From Tenggerimyces sp963762635 (lineage in GTDB: Bacteria > Actinomycetota > Actinomycetes > Propionibacteriales > Actinopolymorphaceae): DNA of 64,000 nucleotides. The notes under the pieces are model-generated. The model saw only the letters and a program-made list of their open reading frames with translations, made no database searches and was not told the origin of the DNA. Both the position numbers and the translations under genes were made by a program. This document shows positions 32,164-40,645 of this stretch, piece by piece (the stretch's first letter is position 1; each line of letters opens with the position of its first letter). The stretch covers positions 116,419 through 180,418 of the forward strand of contig CAVXLQ010000014.1 in the NCBI GenBank assembly GCA_963762635.1, written 5' to 3'.

Positions 32164-33399
32164 ATGCCGCCCGCACGCAAGCTCTGGCGGGACGCTGACT
32201 TCGTCAAGCTCTGGATCGCTCAGGCGACCGGCCTCGTCGGACAGCAGTTCAGCGTCCTCGCCGTCCCGCTCGTCGCCATCGTCACCCTCCAGACCGATCC
32301 CGCCACCGTGGCGCTGCTCGGGTTCGCGTTCAACGCGCCGTGGCTCGTGTTCGGCCTGTTCATCGGCGTGTTCGTCGACCGCTGGCCGCGCCGGAAGCTG
32401 CTCATCGGTTCCGACCTGCTACGCGCGATCGCGTTCGCCACGATCCCCGTCGCCGCCGTCCTGAACGTGCTCGGCATCGAGCAGCTCTTCGTCCTCGCGC
32501 TGATCGTCGGCACGCTCGACATGTGCTGGCTGACCGCGTACCGCACCTACGTTCCCGCCGTCGTCCCCGAGGAGCACCGAGCCCAGGCGTACGCACTCGT
32601 CGGCGCGAGCGACGGCGTGACTCGAACCGCCGCGCCGAGTCTCGCCGGCGGCCTGATCCAGCTGCTCGGACCGCCGGCCGGCATCGGCGTCACCAGCGGA
32701 ACGTACGTCGTCAGCGCTCTCGCGAACGCCCTGATCAAGCGCGAGGACGAGCCGCGCCCGGAGTCCAACCCGCACCCCGTCCAGGCCTTCAAGGAGGGGC
32801 TCGCCCACGCGTGGCAGCAGCGCACGATCCGCGCGCTCGCGCTGTCCGAGGCGACGTACATCTTCTTCTGGGCAAGCATGCAAAGCGTTCTGCTGGTGTT
32901 CCTCACCGACGACCTCGGGTTGAAGCCGACCGTCATCGGGCTCGTCTTCACCCTCGGCACGATCGGCGGCCTCGTCGGCGCCGCGCTCGCGAAGCCGGTG
33001 AAGAACTGGCTGGGGGAGAGCCGCGCGATCGTGGTCGGCAACGTTCTGCGCAGCGTCGGCATGGCACTGATGCCGCTGGCCGCGATCCTCGGGCCGCTCG
33101 CCGTTCCCGCGCTGATGCTCACCCGGCTGCTGAACAGCTTCGGCTGGACGGTCTGGGAGGTCCATCGCGAGACCGTTCAGCAACGACTGCTCGCCGACGC
33201 CGTGCGCGGTCGCGTGAACGGCACCGTGCTGTTCCTCGGCGGCGCCGCGCTCGCGGCGGGCATGGCGGCCGGTGCTGGCATCGTCGCGCTGGTCGGCGTC
33301 GTGCCGACGCTCGTCATCGGCGGCGTCGGCACGCTACTGGCGACAGCGTGGCTCCGTCAGATGTCGTCGTCGAAGTCGCCGCGGATCCACGCGATGTAA
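32164..33399 (+). CDS. MFS exporter (MFS_3 / EntS-like)
   Basis: This twelve-span major facilitator of 411 residues starts MPPARKLWRDADFVKLWIAQATGLVGQQFSVLAVPLVAI. The loop-2/3 motif is GVFVDRWPRRKLLIGSDLLRA, the form found in macrolide-efflux and enterobactin-exporter (EntS/MefA-like) carriers. VPEEHRAQAYALVGASDGVTRTAAPSLAGGLI is the usual central helix. It is an exporter rather than an importer by subfamily; the substrate could be an antibiotic or siderophore. It is expressed divergently from the GntR gene under a palindromic operator. Its last 43 bases overlap the convergent MBL-fold gene, encoding the C-terminal SSSKSPRIHAM. Confidence 0.88.
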   Translation: MPPARKLWRDADFVKLWIAQATGLVGQQFSVLAVPLVAIVTLQTDPATVALLGFAFNAPWLVFGLFIGVFVDRWPRRKLLIGSDLLRAIAFATIPVAAVLNVLGIEQLFVLALIVGTLDMCWLTAYRTYVPAVVPEEHRAQAYALVGASDGVTRTAAPSLAGGLIQLLGPPAGIGVTSGTYVVSALANALIKREDEPRPESNPHPVQAFKEGLAHAWQQRTIRALALSEATYIFFWASMQSVLLVFLTDDLGLKPTVIGLVFTLGTIGGLVGAALAKPVKNWLGESRAIVVGNVLRSVGMALMPLAAILGPLAVPALMLTRLLNSFGWTVWEVHRETVQQRLLADAVRGRVNGTVLFLGGAALAAGMAAGAGIVALVGVVPTLVIGGVGTLLATAWLRQMSSSKSPRIHAM

Positions 33400-34184
33400 C
33401 GCTCGGCCGAGCTCTTCACTCCCGCTTTGGCATTCGGGCGGATGACCGTGCCGAAGTTGCTGTAGAGACGGTCGTACTCGTAGGGCTCGAGGTTGGCGAC
33501 GATCTTCTCCACGCCGGCCTGGGACAGCGGGATCATGTTCGGGAAGCTGCGCATGAACGAGGCCGTGCCGACGCGGCGCGCGGGCATCACGGTGTCGCCG
33601 GCCAGCAGCACGCCCTTGTCGTCCGCGGCGCCGGTCCAGTGCACGGCGGCGCTGCCGGGGAAGTGGCCGCCGACCTGGATCAGCGTCGTGCCGGGGAGCA
33701 GCTCGACCGTTCCCTTCCAGAAGCGCACGACGGGGTCGGGTCGCATCAGCCACCGCTTGTCGGCCTCGGGGACGAGCACCGGCGCGTTGCCGAACGCGTG
33801 CGACCACTCGACCTGGACGCCGTACATGTGTGGATGGCTCGCGACGACGAACGCGATCCCGCCGAGCTCGCGGACTCGCTCGACCGCGGGCGCGGAGATG
33901 TAGCCGATCGGGTCCCAGAGCAGGTTGCCGTCGGGCGTCTGCAGCAGCAGCGCGCGCTGGCCGATGCCCACGGCGGGTGAGGTCGACAGCCCGTACAGGC
34001 CGGGCTCGACCTCTTCGACGTCGATCGTCGTGCCCGCCTTGTCCAGCTCGGCGAGGGTGGTCCAGCGCTGGCCTGTCTCGGGCACGTACTGCCGTTCGTC
34101 CGCGCAGATCGCGCACTCCCCGCCGGGCTGCGACGACGAGTCAGGGTGCTCCACGGCGCAGGTGGCACAGATCCATACCGTCAT
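33357..34184 (-). CDS. MBL-fold metallo-hydrolase with N-terminal zinc ribbon
   Basis: This 275-residue protein starts with a Cys4 ribbon, WICATCAVEHPDSS ... ECAICADERQYV (two CxxC pairs within 30 residues). A metallo-beta-lactamase fold follows: ALLLQTPDGNLLWDPIG, the metal loop region VVASHPHMYGVQVEW, the later His in QVGGHFPGSAAVHW, and Asp in LLAGDTVMPA. The canonical HxHxDH is reduced to HPHMYG, so the Asp-His half of that motif is missing and metal content may be unusual. The ribbon may bind zinc or help in dimerisation. It has a long 3' overlap with the MFS gene. The substrate is unknown. Confidence 0.85.
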   Translation of the reverse strand: MTVWICATCAVEHPDSSSQPGGECAICADERQYVPETGQRWTTLAELDKAGTTIDVEEVEPGLYGLSTSPAVGIGQRALLLQTPDGNLLWDPIGYISAPAVERVRELGGIAFVVASHPHMYGVQVEWSHAFGNAPVLVPEADKRWLMRPDPVVRFWKGTVELLPGTTLIQVGGHFPGSAAVHWTGAADDKGVLLAGDTVMPARRVGTASFMRSFPNMIPLSQAGVEKIVANLEPYEYDRLYSNFGTVIRPNAKAGVKSSAERYIAWIRGDFDDDI

Positions 34185-34233
34185 GATCGATCACCCTAGA
34201 CACGGTGCGCCGCGGGCGCATCGGGCTTGCGGC

Positions 34234-34785
34234 CTAGGTCCTTGGACGCATCGCGTCGAGGAGGTAGCTGAGCAGGCGGTCGGCTTCGCCATCCGACAAG
34301 GAGGCCTCCGAGCAGGTCAGGGCGACGCCGCTGACCAGGCGGAGAACGTCGGGGACGTCGAGGTCTGCCCGGACGGCGCCGGCCTTCTGCGCCTTCGTGA
34401 GCAGCGAGCCGGCGACCTCGCGGATGGCCTGGTGGCAGTACGAGAACAGCTCCGAGTCCATGTCGAGCGTCCGCTTCAGCGCCATGGCAAGGCCGCGCTT
34501 GCCGATCGCGTGCCGGACGAACAGCCGCAGCCAGCTGAAGAACGCCCGCTCTGGCGGCTCGGAGTCGATGATCTCGCGGCCGCGGGTGCAGATGGCCTCG
34601 ACCTCGTTCCGGTACACCGCCTCCTGCAACGCCAGCCGGGTGGGGAAGTGGCGGTACAGCGTGCCTGAGCCGACACTCGCCCGCTTGGCGATGTCGTCCA
34701 GGGACGCCTCCGGACCGTGCTCGGCGAACGACTCCCTCGCCACCTCGAGCAGGCGGTCGTAGTTGCGCCTCGCGTCGGCACGCAT
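34234..34785 (-). CDS. TetR-family repressor of the adjacent MFS pump
   Basis: This 183-residue regulator has an N-terminal helix-turn-helix MRADARRNYDRLLEVARESFAEHGPEASLDDIAKRASVGSGTLYRHFPTRLALQEAVY and an all-helical ligand domain ending LSYLLDAMRPRT. ATG 34785 is preferred to the codons before it, because AAAGGA stands 9-14 bases upstream. It is divergent from the DHA2-type pump at 34917, and two matched palindromes lie between them. The control of the pump by this protein, relieved by a pump substrate, is the standard arrangement for such pairs and is inferred here. Confidence 0.92.
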   Translation of the reverse strand: MRADARRNYDRLLEVARESFAEHGPEASLDDIAKRASVGSGTLYRHFPTRLALQEAVYRNEVEAICTRGREIIDSEPPERAFFSWLRLFVRHAIGKRGLAMALKRTLDMDSELFSYCHQAIREVAGSLLTKAQKAGAVRADLDVPDVLRLVSGVALTCSEASLSDGEADRLLSYLLDAMRPRT

Positions 34786-34810
34786 GTTGACCGATCCTTT
34801 ACTTGCCAAA

Positions 34811-34860
34811 ACGGAGATTGTCTCCGTATCGTACAGCGTAGAAACGGGGACTATCCCCGC
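34811..34860. promoter_or_regulatory. Paired TetR operators, 33 bp apart
   Basis: ACGGAGATTGTCTCCGT (34811-34827) and ACGGGGACTATCCCCGC (34844-34860) are two 17-bp dyads of the same form, ACGGRGA-NNN-TCYCCGY. Their starts are 33 bp apart, about three helical turns, so two dimers would bind one face of the DNA. They occupy the promoter region between the TetR gene (start 34785) and the MFS gene (start 34917). The paired R/Y change keeps the dyad in each. Confidence 0.82.
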
Positions 34861-34916
34861 TTAGGGTCTGCGGCCGCGAACCCTTCTGTCGAGCATTATC
34901 CGTAAGAAGGAGTCCC

Positions 34917-36377
34917 ATGTCCGAGCGGACCGTCGTGTCACGCCCTGACTCGTTGAACAGTACGACCCCGGACGGCAATTCCCCGCAGACCACGCGGCCG
35001 GGCATCACTCTCGCGATCCTGCTGTCGTGGGCGCTGATCTACATCCTCGACGCGAGCATCGTCACGATCGCGCTGCCGCACATCCAGTCCGATCTGGGCT
35101 TCTCGAACGCGTCGCTGTCGTGGGTCCTGAACGCGTACACGCTCGCCTTCGGCGGCCTGCTGCTCCTCGGTGGGCGGGCCGGCGACATCCTCGGCCGGCG
35201 GCGGGTGTTCGTCGCCGGCGTCATCGTCTTCACGGCCGCTTCGTTCCTCGGCGGCCTCTCGACGTCGGCGGAGATGCTGCTGGTGGCTCGCGCCCTGCAA
35301 GGCGTCGGCGCGGCGATCGCCGGGCCCAGCACGCTGGCGTTGATCGTCACCAACTTCTCCGAAGGGCCCGCGCGAAGTCGCGCGCTCTCGATGTTCGCCG
35401 CGGTCGCGAGCTCCGGTCTGGCGATCGGCATGATCGCCGGTGGATTGCTTACGGGATTGAGCTCTTGGCGCTGGGTGTTCTTCGTGACCGTACCGATCGG
35501 GGTCGCGGTCGCGATCCTCGCGCCGCGGTTCCTCGAGGAGTCGCCGCGGAACCCCGGTCGGTTCGACGTCGCCGGCGCGGTGACGGCGACGCTGGGCATG
35601 ACCTCGTTGGTGTATGGGTTCATCCGCACGGCCGAGGGCGGCTGGAACGACGCCGTCGGTCTCGCGAGTCTCGCGTTGGCTGTGGTCGTGCTGGCGACGT
35701 TCGTCCTGCTGGAAGCGCGGGCGCGGCAGCCGTTGATGCCGCTCGGCCTGTTCGCCGATCGGCGCCGGACGAGCTCGTTGCTGATCATGCTGATGGTGCC
35801 GGCGACGATGTTCGGGATGTTCTACTTCCTGACCCAGTTCCTGCAGACGTTCCTTGGCTTGTCGCCGTTGCTCGCGGGGCTGGCGTTCATGCCGTTCGCG
35901 GTGACGATGTTCGTGATGTCGCGGTTCACGTCGCGGATCATGGAGCAGCTGGGCGCGCGACGGATGCTGATCGTCGGCCTCGTGCTGATGGTGGCGGCCG
36001 TGCTGTGGCTCACCCAGATCTCCGCGTCGACGCGCTACGACATCAACCTGGTCGGGCCGCTGATCATGCTGTCGGTGGGCGCGAGCATGACGTTCCTGCC
36101 GGTGAACGTGACGTTCCTGTCGGGCCTGCGCTCGGACGAGTCCGGCGCGGCGTCGGGGCTGTTGCAGACGATGCAGCAGACGGGCGCGGCCGTGGGTCTG
36201 TCGGTGCTGGTGACCGTGTACGGGAACGCGACGGCCCACGCCGAGAAGGTGTCCCACGCGGCGCAGGCGTCCGGGATGGCGACCGGCTTCACGGTCAGCG
36301 TGGCGTTCGCCCTTACCGCGTTGGTCATCGCGGTGTTCGGTCTACGAGAACGCAGTCCCCGCACAAGCCTCCGTTAG
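34917..36377 (+). CDS. DHA2-family (14-span) multidrug MFS transporter
   Basis: This 486-residue proton-driven exporter of the EmrB/QacA type has family marks: the first helix with YILDASIVTIALPHIQSDLGFSNASLSWVLNAYTLAFGGLLLLGGRAGDILGRRRVFVAG, then RALQGVGAAIAGPSTLALIVTNFSEGPARSRALSMFAAV and GLLTGLSSWRWVFFVTVPIGV (motif C region). Fourteen hydrophobic segments can be counted. AAGGAG lies 6-11 bases upstream of the ATG. It is under the TetR-type repressor and paired operators described above. The likely role is efflux of drugs or dyes. Its 3' end overlaps the convergent FhuF-like gene by 53 bp. Confidence 0.93.
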   Translation: MSERTVVSRPDSLNSTTPDGNSPQTTRPGITLAILLSWALIYILDASIVTIALPHIQSDLGFSNASLSWVLNAYTLAFGGLLLLGGRAGDILGRRRVFVAGVIVFTAASFLGGLSTSAEMLLVARALQGVGAAIAGPSTLALIVTNFSEGPARSRALSMFAAVASSGLAIGMIAGGLLTGLSSWRWVFFVTVPIGVAVAILAPRFLEESPRNPGRFDVAGAVTATLGMTSLVYGFIRTAEGGWNDAVGLASLALAVVVLATFVLLEARARQPLMPLGLFADRRRTSSLLIMLMVPATMFGMFYFLTQFLQTFLGLSPLLAGLAFMPFAVTMFVMSRFTSRIMEQLGARRMLIVGLVLMVAAVLWLTQISASTRYDINLVGPLIMLSVGASMTFLPVNVTFLSGLRSDESGAASGLLQTMQQTGAAVGLSVLVTVYGNATAHAEKVSHAAQASGMATGFTVSVAFALTALVIAVFGLRERSPRTSLR

Positions 36378-36963
36378 GAACGCGGTAGAACAAGCAGCAG
36401 GTCGTACGCCTGAAGCCGGCACTGGGCTCGAACTGCCCGGTGCCGGCGAGGCGTTTGTCCCGCAGGAGTTGGTCTCTGAGCGCCTGCGCCTGCGCTTGGG
36501 CGTCGGGGAGTGCCGTCAAGAGGACCTTGACGGTGCCGACGAGGGCGGAGCTGGCGTCTCCCCAGAGGAGCTTGGCGGAGATCCGTACGGTGTCCTTGAT
36601 CGCGGTGACGAGCGGCTCGAGGTGCTGGTCCAGGACGTCGTCCGGCTTGCCGCCCGTTGCCGGCTCGACGAGCTGGAGCCGGCCACCGTCCCAGCGCGTG
36701 GTGGCGGGATCGAGAACGGGAACCTCGCCGCCGAGCACCGCGGCCCCGACCACGGGTGACCACAGCCGCGCGGCGAGCCCCTGGAACCAGATCGACGCAG
36801 CGGTCCGGCGCTCGTTCGTGCGGAGCTGCTCCCGCATCCGGTCGATGCGCTCGTCGAGCAGGGCCCCACCGGCATAGAGCTCACCGAGGGTGGGGGAGTC
36901 GGACGGACCGACGTCCAGCGCGAAGTACTCGCCAACGGCGGCGAGCTCCGCGAACACGTCCAC
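36325..36963 (-). CDS. FhuF-like (2Fe-2S) ferric-siderophore reductase
   Basis: This 212-residue protein's identity rests on the C-terminal cluster motif RRTTCCLFYRVPNGGLCGDCVL, i.e. C-C-x10-C-x2-C, the exact spacing of FhuF-type ferric iron reductases. The body, with SIWFQGLAARLWSPVVGAAVLGG and RWDGGRLQLVEP, also fits FhuF-like proteins. FhuF removes iron from imported siderophores by reducing it. No siderophore uptake or synthesis gene is nearby, apart from the EntS-like MFS carrier at 32164, so it is an orphan. The start at 36963 lies 24 bp from the palindromic repeat at 36988, which leaves little room for a promoter. Confidence 0.85.
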   Translation of the reverse strand: MDVFAELAAVGEYFALDVGPSDSPTLGELYAGGALLDERIDRMREQLRTNERRTAASIWFQGLAARLWSPVVGAAVLGGEVPVLDPATTRWDGGRLQLVEPATGGKPDDVLDQHLEPLVTAIKDTVRISAKLLWGDASSALVGTVKVLLTALPDAQAQAQALRDQLLRDKRLAGTGQFEPSAGFRRTTCCLFYRVPNGGLCGDCVLVDRTPR

Positions 36964-36987
36964 CCGCCGAACCTACCGCCCCAACCC

Positions 36988-37065
36988 CGTGATCATGATC
37001 GTGATCATGAAGCGAAACCGGCGTATATGACCGATCCGGCTTCATGATTACGATCATGATCACGG
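36988..37065. repeat. GATC-rich long palindromic repeat, copy A
   Basis: The arms begin CCGTGATCATGATCGTGATC (36988) and the reverse complement ends at 37065. They match over about 26 bp with one mismatch, with a loop around 37020. The sequence is clearly related to copies B (43059-43135) and C (43804-43880). It abuts the stop codon of the GntR gene (37066), i.e. it lies directly at that gene's 3' end, and may act as a terminator or mRNA-stabilising hairpin. Confidence 0.82.
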
Positions 37066-37731
37066 CTAGCGGGCCGGGAGGTTGAGGCGCTTCAGTCGTT
37101 CGTACGCCCCGGTGATGTGCTTGTCGATCGCCGCCTGGGCGGCCTCCGGATCGCCGAGCGCGAGGGCGTCGCGCAGCTCCAGGTGCTCGACGTACCCGAC
37201 CTCGAGGAAGTCCGGGAAGCTGGCGTTGCGAGCACGGAGGAAGACCGTGACCTGGCCGCGGATGGAGGCCCAGACGCGCTGCACCCAGCTGTGGTCGCAG
37301 TAGGCGTAGATGATGTCGTGGAACTGCAGGTCGAGCACGACCGCGTCCTCGGGATCGATCTTCGTGTCCACGCTCTTCATCTGCTCGAGCACCGCGTCCA
37401 TCTCCGCGAAGCCGTTCCCCTCCATCCGAAGACACGCGCGGCCGGCGGCGAGCCGTTCGATGGCGCCCCGGAGGGTGTGGACCTCCTCGACCACCGACCT
37501 GTTCAGCGTGCTCACGAACGCGCCGCGGTGACGACGCAGCTCGACGTGGCCCTCCGTCTCCAGGCGCGACAGGGCCTGCCGGATGGGGCCGCGACTCACC
37601 TTGAGGGCGTCGGCCAGCTCGGACTCCTTCAGGTGCTGGCCGGGCTGGAACTTCCCGTCGGTGATCATCGCGCGGAGAACGTCGGTCACGAGATCGCCGA
37701 GAGGGCGCTGGGACGGCAGCGGCGACACCAT
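37066..37731 (-). CDS. GntR-family regulator, FCD (FadR-like) type
   Basis: This protein of ~221 residues has an N-terminal winged helix (LGDLVTDVLRAMITDGKFQPGQHLKESELADALKVSRGPIRQALSRLETEGHVELRRHRGAFVST). A helical FCD ligand domain follows (LRGAIERLAAGRACLRMEG, DLQFHDIIYAYCDHSWVQRVWASI, EHLELRDALALGDPEAAQAAIDKHI), including the metal-binding His/Asp pattern of that family. ATG 37731 gives MVSPLPSQRPLG; the frame is open further upstream, but that part overlaps the divergent promoter. It is divergent from the GH39-ABC operon, which it presumably controls in response to the imported sugar or its product. Confidence 0.88.
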   Translation of the reverse strand: MVSPLPSQRPLGDLVTDVLRAMITDGKFQPGQHLKESELADALKVSRGPIRQALSRLETEGHVELRRHRGAFVSTLNRSVVEEVHTLRGAIERLAAGRACLRMEGNGFAEMDAVLEQMKSVDTKIDPEDAVVLDLQFHDIIYAYCDHSWVQRVWASIRGQVTVFLRARNASFPDFLEVGYVEHLELRDALALGDPEAAQAAIDKHITGAYERLKRLNLPAR

Positions 37732-37816
37732 GCCCTCGGAGATCAACGGGCCAACCTCCTCACGGAGAGCACGATCTTGCGGGCTCGAGAACGAAGCTAC
37801 GGCCAGGATTGCACAT

Positions 37817-37837
37817 TGTAAACGATTTATGTTGACA
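37817..37837. promoter_or_regulatory. Candidate FCD-GntR operator
   Basis: TGTAAAC (37817-37823) and GTTGACA (37831-37837) form a 6/7 inverted repeat around an AT-rich 7-bp centre, in the most AT-rich part of the divergent region between the GntR (37731) and GH39 (37919) starts. FadR-type regulators bind short dyads of this kind. The right half also contains TTGACA, a possible -35 box. Confidence 0.55.
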
Positions 37838-37918
37838 GTTTCCAAGGTCCCAAGCCACGGTGGACCGAACGTTCGCCGAGGTGCCTCCCACCCCAGGAAG
37901 GTGAGGCTGATCCAGGGC

Positions 37919-39640
37919 ATGAGCACCGATACGTCCGCTCACGTGAGTCGAGTCAGGCTCGGGCCGTTCCCGCCCGCCGCTCCGAGCGACCCCCATGCGC
38001 CGCACGTCCTCCGGGCTACGGTCGAGGTCGACGCGGCGGCAGGCCGAGGCCCGCTAACCAGGGTCTGGGAGAGCTTCGGGTACGACGAGATCAACTGGAC
38101 CTACACCCCTACCGGCAAGCGCCTGCTCAGGACGTTCGCCGACTTCTCCCACAGCAGCTACCACGTCCGTCCGCACTACGTCTTCTGCTCCGGCAGCGGC
38201 TTCGGCATCCCGCACTGGGGCAACGGCAACGTCTACCACGAGGACGCCGACGGCAACCCGTACTACGACTTCGCCATCGTCGACCAGACCTACGACGCGA
38301 TCGTCGGAGCCGGTCACCATGTGCTCGTCGAGCTCGCCTTCACCCCGCGCGACCTGGTGCCGCCGGAGGCGGAGGAGCTGAAGGTCGTGCCGAGCCCGAC
38401 CGTCTACACCTCCTACGAGGCCGGCACCTGGGGCTACCCGCCCAAGGACTACGACAAGTGGGGCGGCCTGATCGCCGCGCACGTCCAGCACTGCCTGGAG
38501 CGGTACGGCGAGGAAGAGGTCACCGCCTGGCTGTGGGAACTGTGGAACGAGCCCGACATCAACTACTGGCGCGGCACGCTCGAGCAGTTCAACGAGCTGT
38601 ACGCCGTCACCGCGCGAGCTGTGCGCAGCGTGCTCCCGAACGCGAAGGTCGGCGGCCCGACGGTCACGAGCGGCGGCCTGGAGTTCCTCAAGGGCTTCCT
38701 CGACTACACGGCGAGCCGGGACGTACCGCTGGACTTCATCTCGTACCACACCAAGGGCAGCCGTTTCCAGACGCGGGAGTACCTCCCGTTCGACACCCCG
38801 CCCAGCGAGCAGCTGAGCCCGTCGTCGACGAAGATGCTGTACGACCTGCGCGAGTTCAACCGCACGATCGCCACGTACGAGCAGTACCGGGAGCTGCCCG
38901 CGATCGTGGACGAGTGCGACGCCGCCGTGCCGGCCCACTTCGGCCGCTACGACAACCGCAACTACGACTTCCAGAACACCGAGTACTACCCGGTGTTCCA
39001 GGTCAAGCTGATGAAGAAGATCCTCGACCTGAACGCGAACGAGACCGTGCAGGTCGAGCGCGCGACCTCCTGGAGCTTCTACTTCGAGGGCGAGCGGTTC
39101 TTCGAGGGCACCCGATCGTTCCTCACCGCCGGTGGGATCGAGAAGCCGCTGCTGAACGCGTACCGGATGCTCTCGTTGCTCGGCGGTGAACGGGTCGACG
39201 CCACCTCGGACTCGGCCTGGAACGTCAGCGCGCTGGACGAAACCGACGGCAGCAGCATGCCGGAAGAGGTCGACGTGTTGGCCTCCCGCGCCGACAACGG
39301 TGCGCTGGCCGTCCTGGTCTGGCGGCACATCGACGACCAGTACCAGACCAGCGAGCAGGAGACGCCCGTCGGCGTCACGATCGCCAACCTGCGAGGCCGA
39401 ACGTACCGGGTGCGCCACTACCGGATCGACGCCGAACACAGCAACGCCCACACCCGTTGGAAGTCGCTCGGCTCCTCGCAGGATCCGACCACCGAGGAGC
39501 TCGCCCAGATCACCGCACGGCAAGGGCTGGAGGAGCTCGAGCCGCCTCGCACGGTCGAGGCGGACGACGGCCGCCTGACCCTCGACGTCTCCCTTCCGCT
39601 GCCGGCCGCTTCGCTGCTGGTCCTCGAGCCCACCGACTGA
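37919..39640 (+). CDS. Glycoside hydrolase family 39 (beta-xylosidase type)
   Basis: This 573-residue cytosolic glycosidase is typical of GH39: WESFGYDEINWTYTPTGKRLL, the aromatic HYVFCSGSGFGIPHWGNGNVY and VLVELAFTPRDL. The acid/base Glu is E211 in WELWNEPDINYW and the nucleophile is E332 in LPAIVDECDAAVPAHFG. A C-terminal beta-sandwich (VLVWRHIDDQYQT ... SLPLPAASLLVLEP) follows the barrel. GH39 enzymes act on xylo-oligosaccharides or related beta-linked sugars. It leads an operon with two permeases and a binding protein, so it most likely trims the sugar that this importer brings in. There is no signal peptide. ATG 37919 has only a weak ribosome site. Confidence 0.9.
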   Translation: MSTDTSAHVSRVRLGPFPPAAPSDPHAPHVLRATVEVDAAAGRGPLTRVWESFGYDEINWTYTPTGKRLLRTFADFSHSSYHVRPHYVFCSGSGFGIPHWGNGNVYHEDADGNPYYDFAIVDQTYDAIVGAGHHVLVELAFTPRDLVPPEAEELKVVPSPTVYTSYEAGTWGYPPKDYDKWGGLIAAHVQHCLERYGEEEVTAWLWELWNEPDINYWRGTLEQFNELYAVTARAVRSVLPNAKVGGPTVTSGGLEFLKGFLDYTASRDVPLDFISYHTKGSRFQTREYLPFDTPPSEQLSPSSTKMLYDLREFNRTIATYEQYRELPAIVDECDAAVPAHFGRYDNRNYDFQNTEYYPVFQVKLMKKILDLNANETVQVERATSWSFYFEGERFFEGTRSFLTAGGIEKPLLNAYRMLSLLGGERVDATSDSAWNVSALDETDGSSMPEEVDVLASRADNGALAVLVWRHIDDQYQTSEQETPVGVTIANLRGRTYRVRHYRIDAEHSNAHTRWKSLGSSQDPTTEELAQITARQGLEELEPPRTVEADDGRLTLDVSLPLPAASLLVLEPTD

Positions 39641-39661
39641 CGCGATGGAAGCGGCGGACCC

Positions 39662-40645
39662 ATGACCATCAGAGCTGCACAGCTCACGGGGCGCGAGTCG
39701 CGGAAGGCGGCGCGCGCCTCGACGCTGGACGAGCGGATGGTCTCCCCGGGCCGCGACCGGAAGCGCACGGTCCTCATCTGGGTCTTCCTGCTCCCCACGG
39801 TGGTGCTGTACGGCATCTACACGATCTACCCGATCATCGCCAGCTACTGGTACTCGCTGGTGGAGTGGAACGGGTTCGACGCCGAGCAACGTTTCGTCGG
39901 AATCCAGAACTATCGTGCGGTGTTCGAGGATCCGTTCTTCTGGAACTCGTTCAAGATCACGCTGCTGTTCATGCTGCTGGTGGTGCCGGCTCGGGTGATC
40001 CTCAGCCTGCTGCTGGCGATCGTGCTGAACTCGCCGAGGTTCCCGCTCGTCGGCGTCCTGCGGTCGGCGTTCTTCATCCCGGTGGTCACCACGACGGCGA
40101 TCATCGGCGTGGTGATGCGGTTCGTGCTCGATCCGGCCAGCGGACCGGTCAACAGCGTGCTGCACGCGTTCGGCATGCAGGGAGTCGACTTCCTCGGTGA
40201 CCAGAACGCGGCGCTGCCGACCGCCGCCGCGTTGTACATCTGGAAGTTCTTCGGCATCACGATGATCTACTGGCTGGCGGCGCTGCAGACGATTCCGCAG
40301 GACATCTACGAGGCCGCCCGCATCGACGGTGCGAGCGTGCGGCAGGTCTTCCTCCACATCACGCTGCCGCTGCTCAAGCCGTTCCTGATCATCATCACGG
40401 TGCTCACCGTCGAGGAGACGTTCCACAACTTCGACCTGATGTACACGTTGACCGCCGGTGGGCCCTACTTCCATACGGAGATCATCGAGATCTACATCTA
40501 CCGTTGGGCGTTCGCCGCCTCGATTCCCCAACTGGGACATGCCTCCGCGGCCGCGGTGTTCTTCGGACTGCTCGTCGCGGTCGTTGGAGCCATCCAGCTC
40601 TGGGGCGTCTACGCCAGCCGGCGGATGCGGAGGTCGACCTCATGA
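39662..40645 (+). CDS. Sugar ABC transporter permease (MalF/UgpA type)
   Basis: This 327-residue inner-membrane subunit has six spans, beginning TVLIWVFLLPTVVLYGIYTIYPIIASYWYSLVEWNG after a basic cytoplasmic N-terminus. The cytosolic coupling loop (EAA motif) is DIYEAARIDGASVRQVFLHITLPLLKP, which docks on the shared ATPase. As is usual for carbohydrate CUT1 importers in actinomycetes, no ATPase gene is in the cluster; a housekeeping MsiK-type ATPase elsewhere would serve. It starts 21 bp after GH39 and overlaps the second permease by ATGA. Confidence 0.94.
   Translation: MTIRAAQLTGRESRKAARASTLDERMVSPGRDRKRTVLIWVFLLPTVVLYGIYTIYPIIASYWYSLVEWNGFDAEQRFVGIQNYRAVFEDPFFWNSFKITLLFMLLVVPARVILSLLLAIVLNSPRFPLVGVLRSAFFIPVVTTTAIIGVVMRFVLDPASGPVNSVLHAFGMQGVDFLGDQNAALPTAAALYIWKFFGITMIYWLAALQTIPQDIYEAARIDGASVRQVFLHITLPLLKPFLIIITVLTVEETFHNFDLMYTLTAGGPYFHTEIIEIYIYRWAFAASIPQLGHASAAAVFFGLLVAVVGAIQLWGVYASRRMRRSTS

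Noticed and set aside
36988..37065. CRISPR or insertion-sequence end
   Set aside because: The three palindrome copies are not regularly spaced, have no spacers, no transposase is encoded nearby, and no target-site duplication of standard length is visible.
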